A stretch of DNA of 64,000 bases from JACPVF01 sp964502095 (GCA_964502095.1 CAZCUF010000013.1:1-64000); one strand, 5' to 3'. Counted from the first letter of the stretch, positions 8,521 to 17,782 are shown. Program-made: numbers and translations. Notes: generated by a model from the sequence alone, not told the origin.

Positions 8521-8786
8521 GTAGAGAAAAAGACAGCTCCACTCAAGCTGACCTGGCCCACGTGACAGCAGGCCGGATCGCCGTTTGTCTGCTGACAGCA
8601 GTAGAAGCCGTTGGTGCACTTGCCCTCCCCGTAGTACTCTTCATACGGAGAAAGCGGCGTCCGCGTCAACGGGGTTGCTTTGGGCGGCGGAGCAGTTGTC
8701 GGCGTGGAGGTGGAGGCGGGCGTGGGTGCAGGTACGCACGCGGAGAGGAGCAGAAATAACAAGAGCAGGAAGATAAAACGTTTCAT
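8517..8786 (-). CDS. Small lipoprotein with CCQ cysteine motif
   Basis: 89 residues: a lipoprotein signal (LLLSAC, Cys about residue 17), the Thr/Pro linker shared with the protein at 6553-7839, then KCTNGFYCCQQTNGDPACC and a short tail. The Cys module resembles the end of the protein at 6137-6511. It may be a fusion of the duplicated export module to that motif. The function is unknown. Confidence 0.65.
   Translation of the reverse strand: MKRFIFLLLLFLLLSACVPAPTPASTSTPTTAPPPKATPLTRTPLSPYEEYYGEGKCTNGFYCCQQTNGDPACCHVGQVSLSGAVFFST
8681..8749. repeat. Direct DNA repeat in lipoprotein signal/linker, copy 2
   Basis: Second copy of the approximately 69-bp repeat described at 7737-7805, here encoding the start of the 89-residue lipoprotein. 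Confidence 0.8.
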
Positions 8787-9121
8787 CGTAGCTTCCGAAC
8801 TTTTACCGCCTTCCGCGCGCGTTGCAATTGTTCCGCATCCAGCGTCACCAGTTCCGTTGCAAAACGTTTCGCCACCGCGGCATAGACCGCGTCATTGCCG
8901 CGCAGGCGGTGTGTCGCGGCAATTTCAGCCGCGGATTCGGCAAGAGATTTATCGAGTTCGATCAAGACGATATTTGGAATCTGCTGAATTTCTACCATCC
9001 AATTTAATGCTAAAGCCGTGTTGCCTTGTTTTCGAGCAATGGAGGCGACAACTTCAGTAAGAAGCAAAGTGGGGACGATGATGGATGTCTCGGTCTCTCG
9101 TAACCCTTTCAGGAATTCCCA
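8783..9121 (-). pseudogene. PIN-domain (VapC-like) toxin, N-terminally truncated
   Basis: The frame encodes a PIN C-terminal two thirds: SIIVPTLLLTEVVASIARK..., RGNDAVYAAVAKRFATELVTLDAEQL. The first catalytic Asp of PIN domains, normally in the first ten residues, is missing. The frame stays open upstream to about 9121 and beyond but has no start codon, and no antitoxin gene is present. An internal ATG at 9067 would make only a 94-residue fragment. Most likely a dead remnant of a vapBC pair. Confidence 0.65.
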
Positions 9122-9178
9122 ACTATACCCCGACTCGAACCCCCGAATCCTTTGGGAATCCGGAGGTTCCCAGCCTCG

Positions 9179-9706
9179 CTATTTCAGATATTTGCGCACC
9201 AGCCACAGCGCCGCCAGAGACTTGGCGTCCGGCACTTCGCCTCGCTCCGACCTTTGAATTGCTTCTGCAATTGGAATTTTTTCCACACTGAGAAATTCAT
9301 CCGCGTCCGCTTCGAGCGGATCGTACGTCAACTCCGTCGCGAGGAATACGTGCATGAACTCGGTGGAGTAACCCGGCGCGAGGTAGAACTCGCCGATCTT
9401 TTCCAGCCTGCCCGCCGCGAAACCCGTCTCCTCGCGAATCTCGCGCGCCGCGCATACCTGCGGATCCTCATTCGGTTCGAGCGTTCCGGCGGGCAGTTCG
9501 AGCACGTCCCTGCCCGCCGCGTGACGGTACTGCCGCACAAATAACATGTTCCCGTCGGCGTCGATCGGGACAATTGCCACCGAGCCATGATGCTCGATAA
9601 TGTCGTAAGTTGTCTCACGCCCGTCCGGGGTTTTCAGCCAGTCGCGCCGCAACAGGAATACGCGCGCCTTCAAGACCACTTCCGATTTGATTAATTCAAA
9701 ACCCAT
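9179..9706 (-). CDS. NUDIX hydrolase, ADP-ribose pyrophosphatase-like
   Basis: 175 residues. The NUDIX box is intact (GTLEPNEDPQVCAAREIREE, then TGF, matching GX5EX7REUXEEXGU), preceded by VRQYRHAAGRDVLELPAG, which is typical of ADP-ribose pyrophosphatases of the NudF/YffH type. It would hydrolyse ADP-ribose or a related nucleoside diphosphate sugar with Mg2+. The revised start at 9706 follows an AGGAG site. The PIN-toxin remnant lies immediately downstream. Confidence 0.88.
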   Translation of the reverse strand: MGFELIKSEVVLKARVFLLRRDWLKTPDGRETTYDIIEHHGSVAIVPIDADGNMLFVRQYRHAAGRDVLELPAGTLEPNEDPQVCAAREIREETGFAAGRLEKIGEFYLAPGYSTEFMHVFLATELTYDPLEADADEFLSVEKIPIAEAIQRSERGEVPDAKSLAALWLVRKYLK

Positions 9707-9717
9707 GCGATCTCCTT

Positions 9718-9747
9718 AACAAAACGCCCAGGCAGTGAACCTGGGCG
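9718..9747 (-). terminator. Terminator after LysM lipoprotein gene
   Basis: Stem CGCCCAGG/CCTGGGCG with a 7-nt loop; on the minus strand it is followed by TTTTGTT. Confidence 0.8.
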
Positions 9748-9770
9748 GAGGATGATTCGTTTGTTCCGGT

Positions 9771-10535
9771 TTACGGGATTTTCAATTGTTGCCCGCCGGT
9801 CAGGTTGGCCGAAAGCGACAGCCCATTGGCGGCGGCAATGGCGGCAGGGTCTATGTCGCCGTAATAGCAGGCCACTCCATAGATCGTCTGCCCGGAGGCT
9901 GGAACAGTGTATGTATCCGGATGTGAGTGCAGTGCACGGCCGGCGGGGAAGGGATTCCCTGTTTGGGGAATGGTCAAGGTCAGGTTCGGATAATACAACT
10001 GCCCGTCCGTCAGATGATTCAGATTCAGCAATTCATCCGGATTCACATTGAAGCGGCGCGCAATGCAATAAGGGAACTCGCCGGGTTGCAATGTATAAGA
10101 AGCGGGCTTCGGGCCTAGTGTGGGTGTCGGTCCGCCGGGCGTAACAGCGACCATCGGCGTGTTCGTCGGCGTGACCGCCGTTACAAAGACCTGTGTCACG
10201 TTCAAGGAATTAGTGGGTGTACCGGGAAGCCCCGGCGTGGAGGTAACGCCGGTCTGCGGTGTGATGCCGGTGCCGGTGACCGCCACAGGTTGCGGCGTGG
10301 CAGGCGTTCCGCCGCCGGCTATCGCCGTTTGCGCTTCGGCGGTTTGCTGTGCAAATTGTTTGATCATATCCATTGGATTTTCAGAGGAGGGAAACGGAGA
10401 AACGAAAATCCCGGTCGAGATCATAGTGGCGGCGGCGGAAGGCGCGTTCGAGACAGACTGCGTACAAGCGGTGAACATTACTGCGCCCAGTAAAAAGATC
10501 GCGGCTAACTTCCGGCCGTTGGTTTTTAAATTCAT
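9771..10535 (-). CDS. LysM-domain lipoprotein
   Basis: About 254 residues. The signal peptide ends in a lipobox (VMFTAC, Cys about residue 24). A long Thr/Pro/Gly-rich spacer follows, then a LysM repeat (YTLQPGEFPYCIARRFNVNP...NPNLTL-type) and a second, more diverged repeat (YTVPASGQTIYGVACYYGDI...GQQLKIP). LysM binds peptidoglycan or related glycans. ATG 10535 with AGGAGA upstream is preferred to the longer start at 10553. Confidence 0.85.
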   Translation of the reverse strand: MNLKTNGRKLAAIFLLGAVMFTACTQSVSNAPSAAATMISTGIFVSPFPSSENPMDMIKQFAQQTAEAQTAIAGGGTPATPQPVAVTGTGITPQTGVTSTPGLPGTPTNSLNVTQVFVTAVTPTNTPMVAVTPGGPTPTLGPKPASYTLQPGEFPYCIARRFNVNPDELLNLNHLTDGQLYYPNLTLTIPQTGNPFPAGRALHSHPDTYTVPASGQTIYGVACYYGDIDPAAIAAANGLSLSANLTGGQQLKIP

Positions 10536-10626
10536 GGGTTCTCCTCTATCCAATGTAATACCTATGCGTACTCAATGCGCGATAGTAGCACATCCCGTTT
10601 AACGCGTCAAGCATACCAACGATTGA

Positions 10627-12615
10627 TTAGCGACTACAATCGAATTCATCCAACATTTCGGAGGCACGCCCGCTTCCTTCCGGAACCTGGACCTGAATCC
10701 GTTTCCAGACGTTGCACACGCCTTTGCGGACGCGCGCCGTGGCTTTCACCGAATCGCGCGAGAGAGTTATGGCTTCGTCCACGCGGCCGGTATGCGCATC
10801 GGCTTCGATGAATGGCAGTTGCTCGAAAACATCGTCCGGTTTATAGCCGAGCGCCGCGGCCTGCCGTGCAAGCCTGACGATTTCCTCCCAATCTCCGGTT
10901 TGGCGCGCCAGCTCTGCCCGCTCATAAAAATAACACCATGTATGCGAAGGCTCGCTGATAAAGGGCGGATTTGGCAATTTCGGTTGCGATGCGTTCGTGA
11001 CGATCTGCGATGGATGAGAATATGGGATGGCTTGAAGCAGATAACTGGATTCTTTTTCATATGTTTCCGCGTCGCCGAGCGCGGGATCGAGCACGCGCAA
11101 GCAACCGTTCTCAGGGACGAGAATCACCAGCGCCGAATTTGTCGAGCCGTGGAAGCTCACGGTACGCAGAGGTAACGTTACATTCATATCAGGCTGTAAT
11201 GTTGGCAGGGTTCCGCCGCCGAGACGCGCCTCGGTGTACAGCAGGGCAAACGGCACAGCGCCGCCGCTGTAATTCGGCGCATAGATCCAGTTCACCGGCG
11301 CGGTGAAGGAGAGGTCCGTTTCCAATGGCATATTGGGAATCTGATCCGTGAGGATCAGGGTGTTCGGTTGGAGGGCGGGCATACGCCAGGCCATCTGCCA
11401 GTAAATTTCCTGCTGACGCGCCCAATCGCGCCGGAAGAGATTGGCGTTGAAAAATTGCTGTCCGATGCCGAACGCCACGACCAGGCCGACGATTATTATT
11501 TTGATGCGTTGATTTTTCTGGAAGATCAATTCGATCAATCCGGCGAAGAATAGACTCCCGCCGAGAGTCAGCGAGATCATGAAACGGTCGAAGGTGGACT
11601 GAAGCGTGAGCGGCAGTCCCGCGGCCAGCGAAGGAATCCGTCCGAGCAGGATTCCGATGAGGCCGATCAACAAAGCGGGCAGGACAAAAGTCGCTTCGCT
11701 GGGGAGGTTGAGGCGCAACAGATAAAAAATAAGAAGCGCGCAGGTAACGGCAATCAGACCGAAGGTCAGGAGGGAGGCGGGCGCGGAAAAAGTGGAACCA
11801 GCCAAAAAGAGGACTTGTCCCCAAACGTAGAATCCGGCTTTGAAGAGCGCGTCAGCCAGCGCCGTCAAAATGTTCGGGAGGTTTAATGCTTGCGAAGTTT
11901 GGATTCCGTAGGAAACATAGGCATTGGAATGATAGAGCGAAAACAGCCAGGCGGCATCCGCGATCCACAATACAAGATAGGGCGCCCAAAGGCCCAGCGC
12001 GCGGCGCAGGCAGGAGCGGAAATTGGGTTCGGCCAGCATAAACCAGATGAACAGAAAACGCAGTGGCTCGAGACCGAAAAAATATTCGGTGGGGAAGAGA
12101 CCGGCAAATTGCAGGGCCAGCGCGGATAAGGTGAGAAGCGCGTTGTGTTTGCGAATCGCATGCGCGCTGACGCCGAACGAGAGCAGATAAAAGATGAACG
12201 GAATCAATTCCTGATTAATATGCGTGAATGCGACCCAATGCTGGCTGTAGCCGGGAAAGACCAGGACGAACAGCGCGGCGGTGAGCGCGAAACGAGGACG
12301 TTCCGGAAGGAACGATTTAAGCATCCACCAGGCTGAAAGGCCGATGAGGAATCGAATCGCAAGCGCAAAGATTTGCCAGTAAAGCGGGTCGGTGGGAATG
12401 AGGCTGGTGGTGAGGAAAAAGACCGGCCCGAGAAACGGGCGGAAGCCGTGAAAGGCCGGGATGAACTCGGCTGGGCCGAGAAATTTTGCAAGCCAGGCAA
12501 AACCCCAGTCGTCCCAATAGAAGCCCGTGTAAGGAAGGAGCAATCCATAGGCGAGCAGGGTGACCGCCGCGAACAGCGCGGGAATCGATTTTTCTGTTTG
12601 AAGAAAGCGGCGCAT
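10627..12615 (-). CDS. Large polytopic membrane protein, GT-C glycosyltransferase-like
   Basis: 662 residues: about ten hydrophobic segments in the first 410 residues, then a soluble extracytoplasmic part of about 250. The FYWDDWGF motif directly after the first membrane segment resembles the catalytic Asp loop of GT-C glycosyltransferases, which use lipid-linked sugars. This is inferred from topology and one motif only. No neighbour on the strand suggests a pathway. Alternatively a membrane protein with no enzymatic role. Confidence 0.6.
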   Translation of the reverse strand: MRRFLQTEKSIPALFAAVTLLAYGLLLPYTGFYWDDWGFAWLAKFLGPAEFIPAFHGFRPFLGPVFFLTTSLIPTDPLYWQIFALAIRFLIGLSAWWMLKSFLPERPRFALTAALFVLVFPGYSQHWVAFTHINQELIPFIFYLLSFGVSAHAIRKHNALLTLSALALQFAGLFPTEYFFGLEPLRFLFIWFMLAEPNFRSCLRRALGLWAPYLVLWIADAAWLFSLYHSNAYVSYGIQTSQALNLPNILTALADALFKAGFYVWGQVLFLAGSTFSAPASLLTFGLIAVTCALLIFYLLRLNLPSEATFVLPALLIGLIGILLGRIPSLAAGLPLTLQSTFDRFMISLTLGGSLFFAGLIELIFQKNQRIKIIIVGLVVAFGIGQQFFNANLFRRDWARQQEIYWQMAWRMPALQPNTLILTDQIPNMPLETDLSFTAPVNWIYAPNYSGGAVPFALLYTEARLGGGTLPTLQPDMNVTLPLRTVSFHGSTNSALVILVPENGCLRVLDPALGDAETYEKESSYLLQAIPYSHPSQIVTNASQPKLPNPPFISEPSHTWCYFYERAELARQTGDWEEIVRLARQAAALGYKPDDVFEQLPFIEADAHTGRVDEAITLSRDSVKATARVRKGVCNVWKRIQVQVPEGSGRASEMLDEFDCSR

Positions 12616-12668
12616 GAGGAGGATTATAACGGGAGAAAGAATGTTATTCGAACACGGCGCGCGAATTT

Positions 12669-12914
12669 TTAAAAATCGGTTTCTTCGTTCTTGGGAACGC
12701 CGTACGTGCGCGCAACCGCGGCCTCGATCTCGGCAGGGCTGTGTTTCTCGCAGGCCACCAGCGGCCGTTCCGGGTAGTCCACGCGCTGGGCGCCGGCGCT
12801 CATCACTTTGAAATCCACGAATTTATCCCGGTCGTCGTACACCACGTAAAGCTCATATAACTTTCCGCATACGATACAGCCATGCACCTCGCCCCGGGTG
12901 TGTTTTGTGTCCAT
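12669..12914 (-). CDS. Small protein with CxxC motif, unknown function
   Basis: 81 residues from ATG 12914, chosen because GGAGG lies just before it; a longer in-frame reading is not favoured. It has GCIVCGK near the N-terminus and CEKH near residue 60, so a zinc site of type C2-CH is possible. No family is recognised. Confidence 0.6.
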   Translation of the reverse strand: MDTKHTRGEVHGCIVCGKLYELYVVYDDRDKFVDFKVMSAGAQRVDYPERPLVACEKHSPAEIEAAVARTYGVPKNEETDF

Positions 12915-13117
12915 CTCTGCCTCCGGCGGTAAATTTCCTTTAACTATACAACGTATTTCGCTGTGGGGGATGGTTGGAGAGATATTCCAGGTCGGTCTGA
13001 CCGGCGCCTGAGAAACTTCGTAAGGGTCATTTCGGTGCACGCGAAAACATCTGCCGCAGCAATGCAGGCTGTCTCCCCGCTGGAACTCGTCAGATTGCCA
13101 AGCGTGAAAATCGGTAG

Positions 13118-13175
13118 TTGACCTTTGAAATCCATTCATGTATACTTTTTGTAAGCGTTTTCAGAAAACGTTTTC
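13118..13175 (+). promoter_or_regulatory. Promoter and LacI-type operator of the sugar operon
   Basis: TTGACC (13118-13123), 17-bp spacer, TATACT (13141-13146). Just after the expected start site lies the perfect palindrome GAAAACGTTTTC (13164-13175) with a central CG, typical of LacI-family operators; a further partial half-site AAGCGTTTTC precedes it. Autoregulation of the lacI-type gene, and probably of the whole operon, is inferred. Confidence 0.8.
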
Positions 13176-13180
13176 GCCTG

Positions 13181-14215
13181 ATGAACAAAAACCAAATTCC
13201 CACAATCTCGGATGTTGCCAGGCGGGCCGGGGTTTCCATTGCCACCGTCAGCCGCGTGATCAACGGGAAAACACCTGTTGTTCCCGAGAAGAAACAGCGC
13301 GTCCGGCGCGCCATCGAAGAACTTCAATTCGTGCCGCGCACCGCGGCGCGCACGCTGGCCAGCCGCCGCACCAAAACCATCGGCCTCACCCTGTCCGAGA
13401 TCGGCGGGGCGTTCTTCCCGCTTTTGCTCAAAGGCATCGAAGAGGAAACCCGCCAGGCCGGTTACGAATTACTGATTAATTCCACGCAGGGCGCGCATCC
13501 GCAACAGCGCGGGCCGCTGGGCGAACATAACACGGACGGCTTGCTGGTCTTTACCTCCAGCCTCGAACTAGCCGAATTACAGCGTTTAAGCGCCCTGAAA
13601 TTTCCCCTCGTGCTCATGCACCAAAGCTCTCCTCCGGGTTTGAACATCCCGGTCATCACTATCGAAAATAAGGACGGCGCGGAGATGCTCGTCGGTCATC
13701 TGATCGAGAAACATCACCGGCGCCGTATTGTTTTTCTGCGCGGGACGGAGGGCCACGAAGATTCGGTCTGGCGCGAGCGCGGCTATCGCGAAGCGTTGGA
13801 AGCGCACGGCCTGCCGGTGGATGAAAGCCTGATTGCGCCCGGCGGCTTTGACGATACCATCGCTCTGCGCTCGATTCAAAAACTGATCGAAGACAGGATT
13901 GAATTCGACGCGGTCTTCGCCGGCGACGATGACGCCTCGATGGGCGTTTACCGCGCGCTGAAAGCGGCTGGCCGCCTCATTCCCGACGATGTGGCTGTGG
14001 TCGGTTTCGACGATGTTCAATTTGCCCGCTACATTTCCCCCGCGCTGACGACCGTGCGTGCGCCGATTGAAGAGGTGGGGCGCGAAGCCGTCCGCCAATT
14101 GATCCGTTTATTGAACGGCCAGCAGGCTCAAAGTCTGACTCTGATGCGGACGGAACTGGTCATCCGCGAATCGTGCGGGTGCAAGCCCCATCCAACGCCG
14201 GGCAGTGTAGTTTGA
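13181..14215 (+). CDS. LacI-family transcriptional regulator
   Basis: About 344 residues. N-terminal helix-turn-helix (IPTISDVARRAGVSIATVSR, then VINGK) followed by a periplasmic-binding-protein-like sensor domain (TIGLTLSEIGGAFFPLLLKG, DGLLVFTSS, VGFDDVQFARYISPALTTVR). It would repress the downstream sugar operon and release on binding its ligand. ATG 13181 is chosen because the DNA-binding domain starts here and the operator ends 5 bp upstream; a longer in-frame start at 13118 overlaps the promoter. No clear ribosome binding site is seen. Confidence 0.93.
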   Translation: MNKNQIPTISDVARRAGVSIATVSRVINGKTPVVPEKKQRVRRAIEELQFVPRTAARTLASRRTKTIGLTLSEIGGAFFPLLLKGIEEETRQAGYELLINSTQGAHPQQRGPLGEHNTDGLLVFTSSLELAELQRLSALKFPLVLMHQSSPPGLNIPVITIENKDGAEMLVGHLIEKHHRRRIVFLRGTEGHEDSVWRERGYREALEAHGLPVDESLIAPGGFDDTIALRSIQKLIEDRIEFDAVFAGDDDASMGVYRALKAAGRLIPDDVAVVGFDDVQFARYISPALTTVRAPIEEVGREAVRQLIRLLNGQQAQSLTLMRTELVIRESCGCKPHPTPGSVV

Positions 14216-14290
14216 TTCAAAAGGAGGTGAACCGATACCAAACGTCGAGTCTCGAATCTGGATCCAACTGGAACTTACCCGGAGGAGTCA

Positions 14291-15592
14291 ATGACTAACA
14301 AACTGTTCAAGCTCGCAACGCTGATCATCATGGCGTCCATGTTGCTGGCGGCCTGCGGCGGAAATCAACCGGCCGCATCCGCGCCGAAAGAATTGAATGT
14401 TTGGATTACCTGGGGCGATAATCCCCAACAGCTTCAGGCCCTGTTCGATAAGTACGGAAGCGCCAACGGCATCAAAGTGACCGTGACTGCGCCCGTGGAA
14501 GCGGATAAGATCCTGCCGGCTCTCACCGGCTCCGAACCGCCGGATGTGCTCATCTTGAGCGGCGGCGATCTGGTGAAGTCCTACGCCAAGGAAGGTTTGG
14601 TGGTTGAGCTTTCCAACGCGATCAAAGAAGGCGGCATCGATCTGAGCGATATGTACGATGCGCCTCTACAGCAATGCAAGCAGGGCGATCAGATCCTATG
14701 CCTGCCCTGGGGCACCGATATTTACGCCTTGTTCTGGAATAAGGACCTGTTCGAGGCCGCGGGGCTCGATCCCGAAATGCCGCCTCAAACGCTGGAACAA
14801 TTGGCTGAATACGCGGATAAATTGACGAAGACCGGCCCGGACGGCAAGTTACAGCAGATCGGTTTCATTCCCGATCAGGCCTGGGGTCACACCGACTTGT
14901 ACGCGCGTCTATTCGGCGGTTTCTGGTACAACGATGATGGAACTCAACTGACCGTCAACAGCCAGCCCATGATCAATGCGCTGACTTGGGAACAGCAGTT
15001 CTATGCCAAGAACGGCTACGATAACGTGCTGGCCTTCTCCACTGGCTTCGGCGATCAATACATGTCGCCAGATTATCCGTTCTACACCGGCAAACTGGCC
15101 ATGTATGTGGACGGCGAATGGCAGACCGGCCCGAACTTCATCAGCAAGTTCAAGCCCGAGTTGAATTACGGCGTCGCGCCCATGCCGCCTCCGGCGGATC
15201 ATCCCGAGCGCGCCAATACCGGCGTGGTGCAGGGAACGGTGGCGGTCATCCCGGCCAACGCCAAGAATCAGGAAGCCTCAGCCAAACTGCTGGCCTGGAT
15301 GATGTCGCCCAGCATCATTTCCGAGGAAATGTGCTATAACGCCAACCTGCCCACCAGCAAGAAAGCCGCGCAGGATAAGTGCTTCACCGATAACCCGAAG
15401 TTCAAGGTCTTCGTGGATTTGATGGGAAGCAAGAACGCCTACTTTATCATTAACACTCCCATCTCGTCCGAATTCAACGACGCGTACGCGACTGTGGAAG
15501 AGAAGATCCTTCATACTGGCGCCGATCCCAAGACTGAACTCGATCAACTTCAAAGCGACTTTGCCCCGAAACTTCAGGATGCGTTGAAGTAA
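14291..15592 (+). CDS. ABC transporter sugar-binding lipoprotein (family 1)
   Basis: 433 residues. The signal peptide has a lipobox (MLLAACGG, Cys about residue 22); the mature part is a family-1 extracellular solute-binding protein (ELNVWITWGDNPQQLQALFD, LYALFWNKDLFEAAGLDPE-like segment, GKLAMYVDGEWQTG). It captures a sugar or related polyol outside the membrane and delivers it to the two permeases downstream. The GGAGGAG before ATG 14291 supports the start. No ATPase gene is in the operon, so a shared MsmK-like ATPase encoded elsewhere is likely. Confidence 0.92.
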   Translation: MTNKLFKLATLIIMASMLLAACGGNQPAASAPKELNVWITWGDNPQQLQALFDKYGSANGIKVTVTAPVEADKILPALTGSEPPDVLILSGGDLVKSYAKEGLVVELSNAIKEGGIDLSDMYDAPLQQCKQGDQILCLPWGTDIYALFWNKDLFEAAGLDPEMPPQTLEQLAEYADKLTKTGPDGKLQQIGFIPDQAWGHTDLYARLFGGFWYNDDGTQLTVNSQPMINALTWEQQFYAKNGYDNVLAFSTGFGDQYMSPDYPFYTGKLAMYVDGEWQTGPNFISKFKPELNYGVAPMPPPADHPERANTGVVQGTVAVIPANAKNQEASAKLLAWMMSPSIISEEMCYNANLPTSKKAAQDKCFTDNPKFKVFVDLMGSKNAYFIINTPISSEFNDAYATVEEKILHTGADPKTELDQLQSDFAPKLQDALK

Positions 15593-15603
15593 ACGTGCAA
15601 TGC

Positions 15604-15634
15604 GAGGGGAACGGAGTAACCCTCCGTTCCCCTC
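15604..15634 (+). promoter_or_regulatory. Strong intercistronic hairpin after the binding-protein gene
   Basis: A perfect 13-bp stem (15604-15616 with 15622-15634) and 5-nt loop, without a long T run. Its place between binding protein and permease suggests mRNA stabilisation or partial termination, giving more binding protein than permease. Confidence 0.7.
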
Positions 15635-15656
15635 TCTTTATAGGAAGGAGACGCTC

Positions 15657-16616
15657 ATGGCGGAACTGCTGGAAACCAATCAGCCGACGAAGCGAAAGCG
15701 CGGCGCGGCCAAGTGGAGTAAACGCACCCGGCAGAACTTTTGGCTGGGAATCCTGTTTCTTATGCCGTGGTTCGTGGGTTTTATCCTGTTCACCTTTTAT
15801 CCGATGGCGGCTTCTCTCGTCTATAGTTTCACCGAATATCACTCGCGCACGCCGCTGGTCTGGGTGGGGCTGGATAATTACAAGACCATGCTCGCCGATA
15901 AGCTTTTCTGGACTTCGTTGTGGAACACGTCCTACATGGTGATCTTCGGCGTGCCCATTACACTGCTGGCCTCCTTTCTGTGCGCGGTGCTGTTGAATCT
16001 CAAAGTGCGCGGGCAGTCCATCTACCGCGTGATCTATTTTCTCCCTTCCATTGTTCCGACTGTGGCCAGCACACTGCTTTGGTTATGGATCTTGAATCCG
16101 CAATCGGGCATGATGAATACGATGCTCGGCGCTCTCGGCGTCCAGGGCCCGAACTGGCTGAACGACCCGAATTGGTCCAAGCCGGCTTTGATTCTGCTGG
16201 GAATGTGGGGCATGGGCGCCACGATCGTGATCTATCTATCCGGTTTGCAGGATGTGCCGACCAGTCTGCTGGAGGCCGCCGAGTTGGATGGCGCCAGTTG
16301 GTGGCAAAGATTACGCTATATTACGATCCCCATGGTCTCGCCGATCACTTTATTTAATCTCATCACGGGTGTGATCGCGATGTTCCAGTATTTTACGCAA
16401 GCTTATATTTTTCGCGGTTCGGGCGGCTCGGGCGTGCCATTGGGCGCGCCGCTCAACTCCACCTTGTTCTACAGCGTTTATTTGTATCAGGCGGCCTTTC
16501 AATATTTGAAGATCGGCTACGCCTCGGCCATGGCCTGGGTGTTGTTCCTCGTCATCCTTGGCTGTACGATCCTGTTGTTGAAGGTCAGCGAACGTTTTAC
16601 GTATTACGCAGGGTGA
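15657..16616 (+). CDS. ABC sugar transporter permease (MalF-like)
   Basis: About 319 residues with six predicted membrane segments and the EAA loop (TSLLEAAELDGASWWQRLRY) that contacts the ATPase. The N-terminus is basic and cytoplasmic. ATG 15657 follows AGGAAGGAG; a longer in-frame reading begins inside the upstream hairpin. It forms the channel with the next gene. Confidence 0.92.
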   Translation: MAELLETNQPTKRKRGAAKWSKRTRQNFWLGILFLMPWFVGFILFTFYPMAASLVYSFTEYHSRTPLVWVGLDNYKTMLADKLFWTSLWNTSYMVIFGVPITLLASFLCAVLLNLKVRGQSIYRVIYFLPSIVPTVASTLLWLWILNPQSGMMNTMLGALGVQGPNWLNDPNWSKPALILLGMWGMGATIVIYLSGLQDVPTSLLEAAELDGASWWQRLRYITIPMVSPITLFNLITGVIAMFQYFTQAYIFRGSGGSGVPLGAPLNSTLFYSVYLYQAAFQYLKIGYASAMAWVLFLVILGCTILLLKVSERFTYYAG

Positions 16617-16620
16617 AGAT

Positions 16621-17751
16621 ATGACTGCCAATATTCCCGCACAATTCCCAGCCCTCAGCCAGGATGCCAGCCTCGAACCGCGCGCCAGCCATCGGCGGAA
16701 AAAGATCCGTGATTTTTTCCGGTCATTGTTCAGCCATACGCTCATCAATTTTATCGGACTGTTCTTCCTGATCCCCTTCATCTGGATGCTGGTCACCGCC
16801 TTTAAATCGGACCAGGATGTGTTCCACACACCGCCGCGCTGGTTGCCGTACGACAACGTCACGGTCAATGTGAACGGACAGCAGTTGCCGTTATATAACG
16901 TCACCACCGAGGCGGGCGTTCGCCAACTGGCCATGGTCAAGATCGAGAGCGGACTGGGAACATTTGTTGACCCGAAAAACCCGAGTCAGCAGTTGCAGTA
17001 TAAAATTCAACAGGGCGCCGTGAAGATCGCCGAGCCGATCCTGCATGTCAGTTTTCGCTGGCAGAACTTCATCGACGCCATGGAGCGCGGCAGTCGGCCG
17101 GGCGTGGGCGCCAGTTTTGGGGTGTATTTCAAGAATAGCTTGATTATCGCCTTCTTCACCATTGTGGGAACGTTGTTATCCAATACGCCGGTGGCGTATG
17201 CTTTCGCGCGCATCCGCTTCCCGGGCCGCGACCTGTTGTTCATCATTGTGCTGGCAACGATGATGCTTCCGTATCAGGTGACGATGATTCCGCTGTATCT
17301 ATTCTTCAACGATTACCTGCATTGGGGCAATTCGTTTCTGCCCTTGCTGGTACCCGCCTTTTTTGCCAACGCGTATGATGTGTTCCTGCTCAGGCAGTTC
17401 TTCCGCACTATTCCCGAAGAAATGTGCGACGCGGCGCGCGTGGACGGCGCTTCCGAATGGCAGATTTTCACGCGCATCGTCCTGCCGCTTTCCGTACCGG
17501 TCATCGCGACCGTCACCGTCTTCACCTTTCTCTACGCGTGGAACGACTTTACCGCGCCGTTGTTATTCCTGAACAGCCCCGATAAATTCACCATGGCTCT
17601 GGGCTTGCGCGATTTCCAAAGTCAGCGCACAATGATCTGGAACCAGTTGATGGCCGCCTCTGTCGTTTTCACCGTTCCGATTGTGATCGCCTTCTTCTTC
17701 GCGCAAAAGACGTTCATCCAGGGCATCAAGCTCACCGGTTCAAAGGAGTGA
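16621..17751 (+). CDS. ABC sugar transporter permease (MalG-like) with long external insert
   Basis: 376 residues, longer than the usual 270-300. The C-terminal part is a normal MalG-type permease with the EAA motif (MCDAARVDGASEWQIFTRIV). Between the first membrane segment and the core is an extra hydrophilic region of about 80 residues (roughly 70-150, rich in Val/Asn/Gln), predicted to be outside the membrane. It starts 4 bp after the previous stop. The insert may contact the binding protein; this is inference. Confidence 0.9.
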   Translation: MTANIPAQFPALSQDASLEPRASHRRKKIRDFFRSLFSHTLINFIGLFFLIPFIWMLVTAFKSDQDVFHTPPRWLPYDNVTVNVNGQQLPLYNVTTEAGVRQLAMVKIESGLGTFVDPKNPSQQLQYKIQQGAVKIAEPILHVSFRWQNFIDAMERGSRPGVGASFGVYFKNSLIIAFFTIVGTLLSNTPVAYAFARIRFPGRDLLFIIVLATMMLPYQVTMIPLYLFFNDYLHWGNSFLPLLVPAFFANAYDVFLLRQFFRTIPEEMCDAARVDGASEWQIFTRIVLPLSVPVIATVTVFTFLYAWNDFTAPLLFLNSPDKFTMALGLRDFQSQRTMIWNQLMAASVVFTVPIVIAFFFAQKTFIQGIKLTGSKE

Positions 17752-17782
17752 GCCGAGGCTCCGCTTCGATCCGATAAATATT

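Noticed and set aside
9118..9185. tRNA-like pieces on the minus strand (an anticodon-arm-like CCTCCGGA hairpin and GGTTCGAGTC)
   Set aside because: The T-arm stem does not pair (GGGGG against CGGGG), the hairpin loop has eight bases, and no acceptor stem is found. The sequence is also an open frame leading into the PIN-toxin remnant.
14227..14297. A 23-codon GTG ORF after AAAGGAG, overlapping the start of the sugar-binding protein
   Set aside because: The GGAG is too close to the GTG, the peptide has no distinctive codon run, and no terminator is present, so a leader peptide is not supported.
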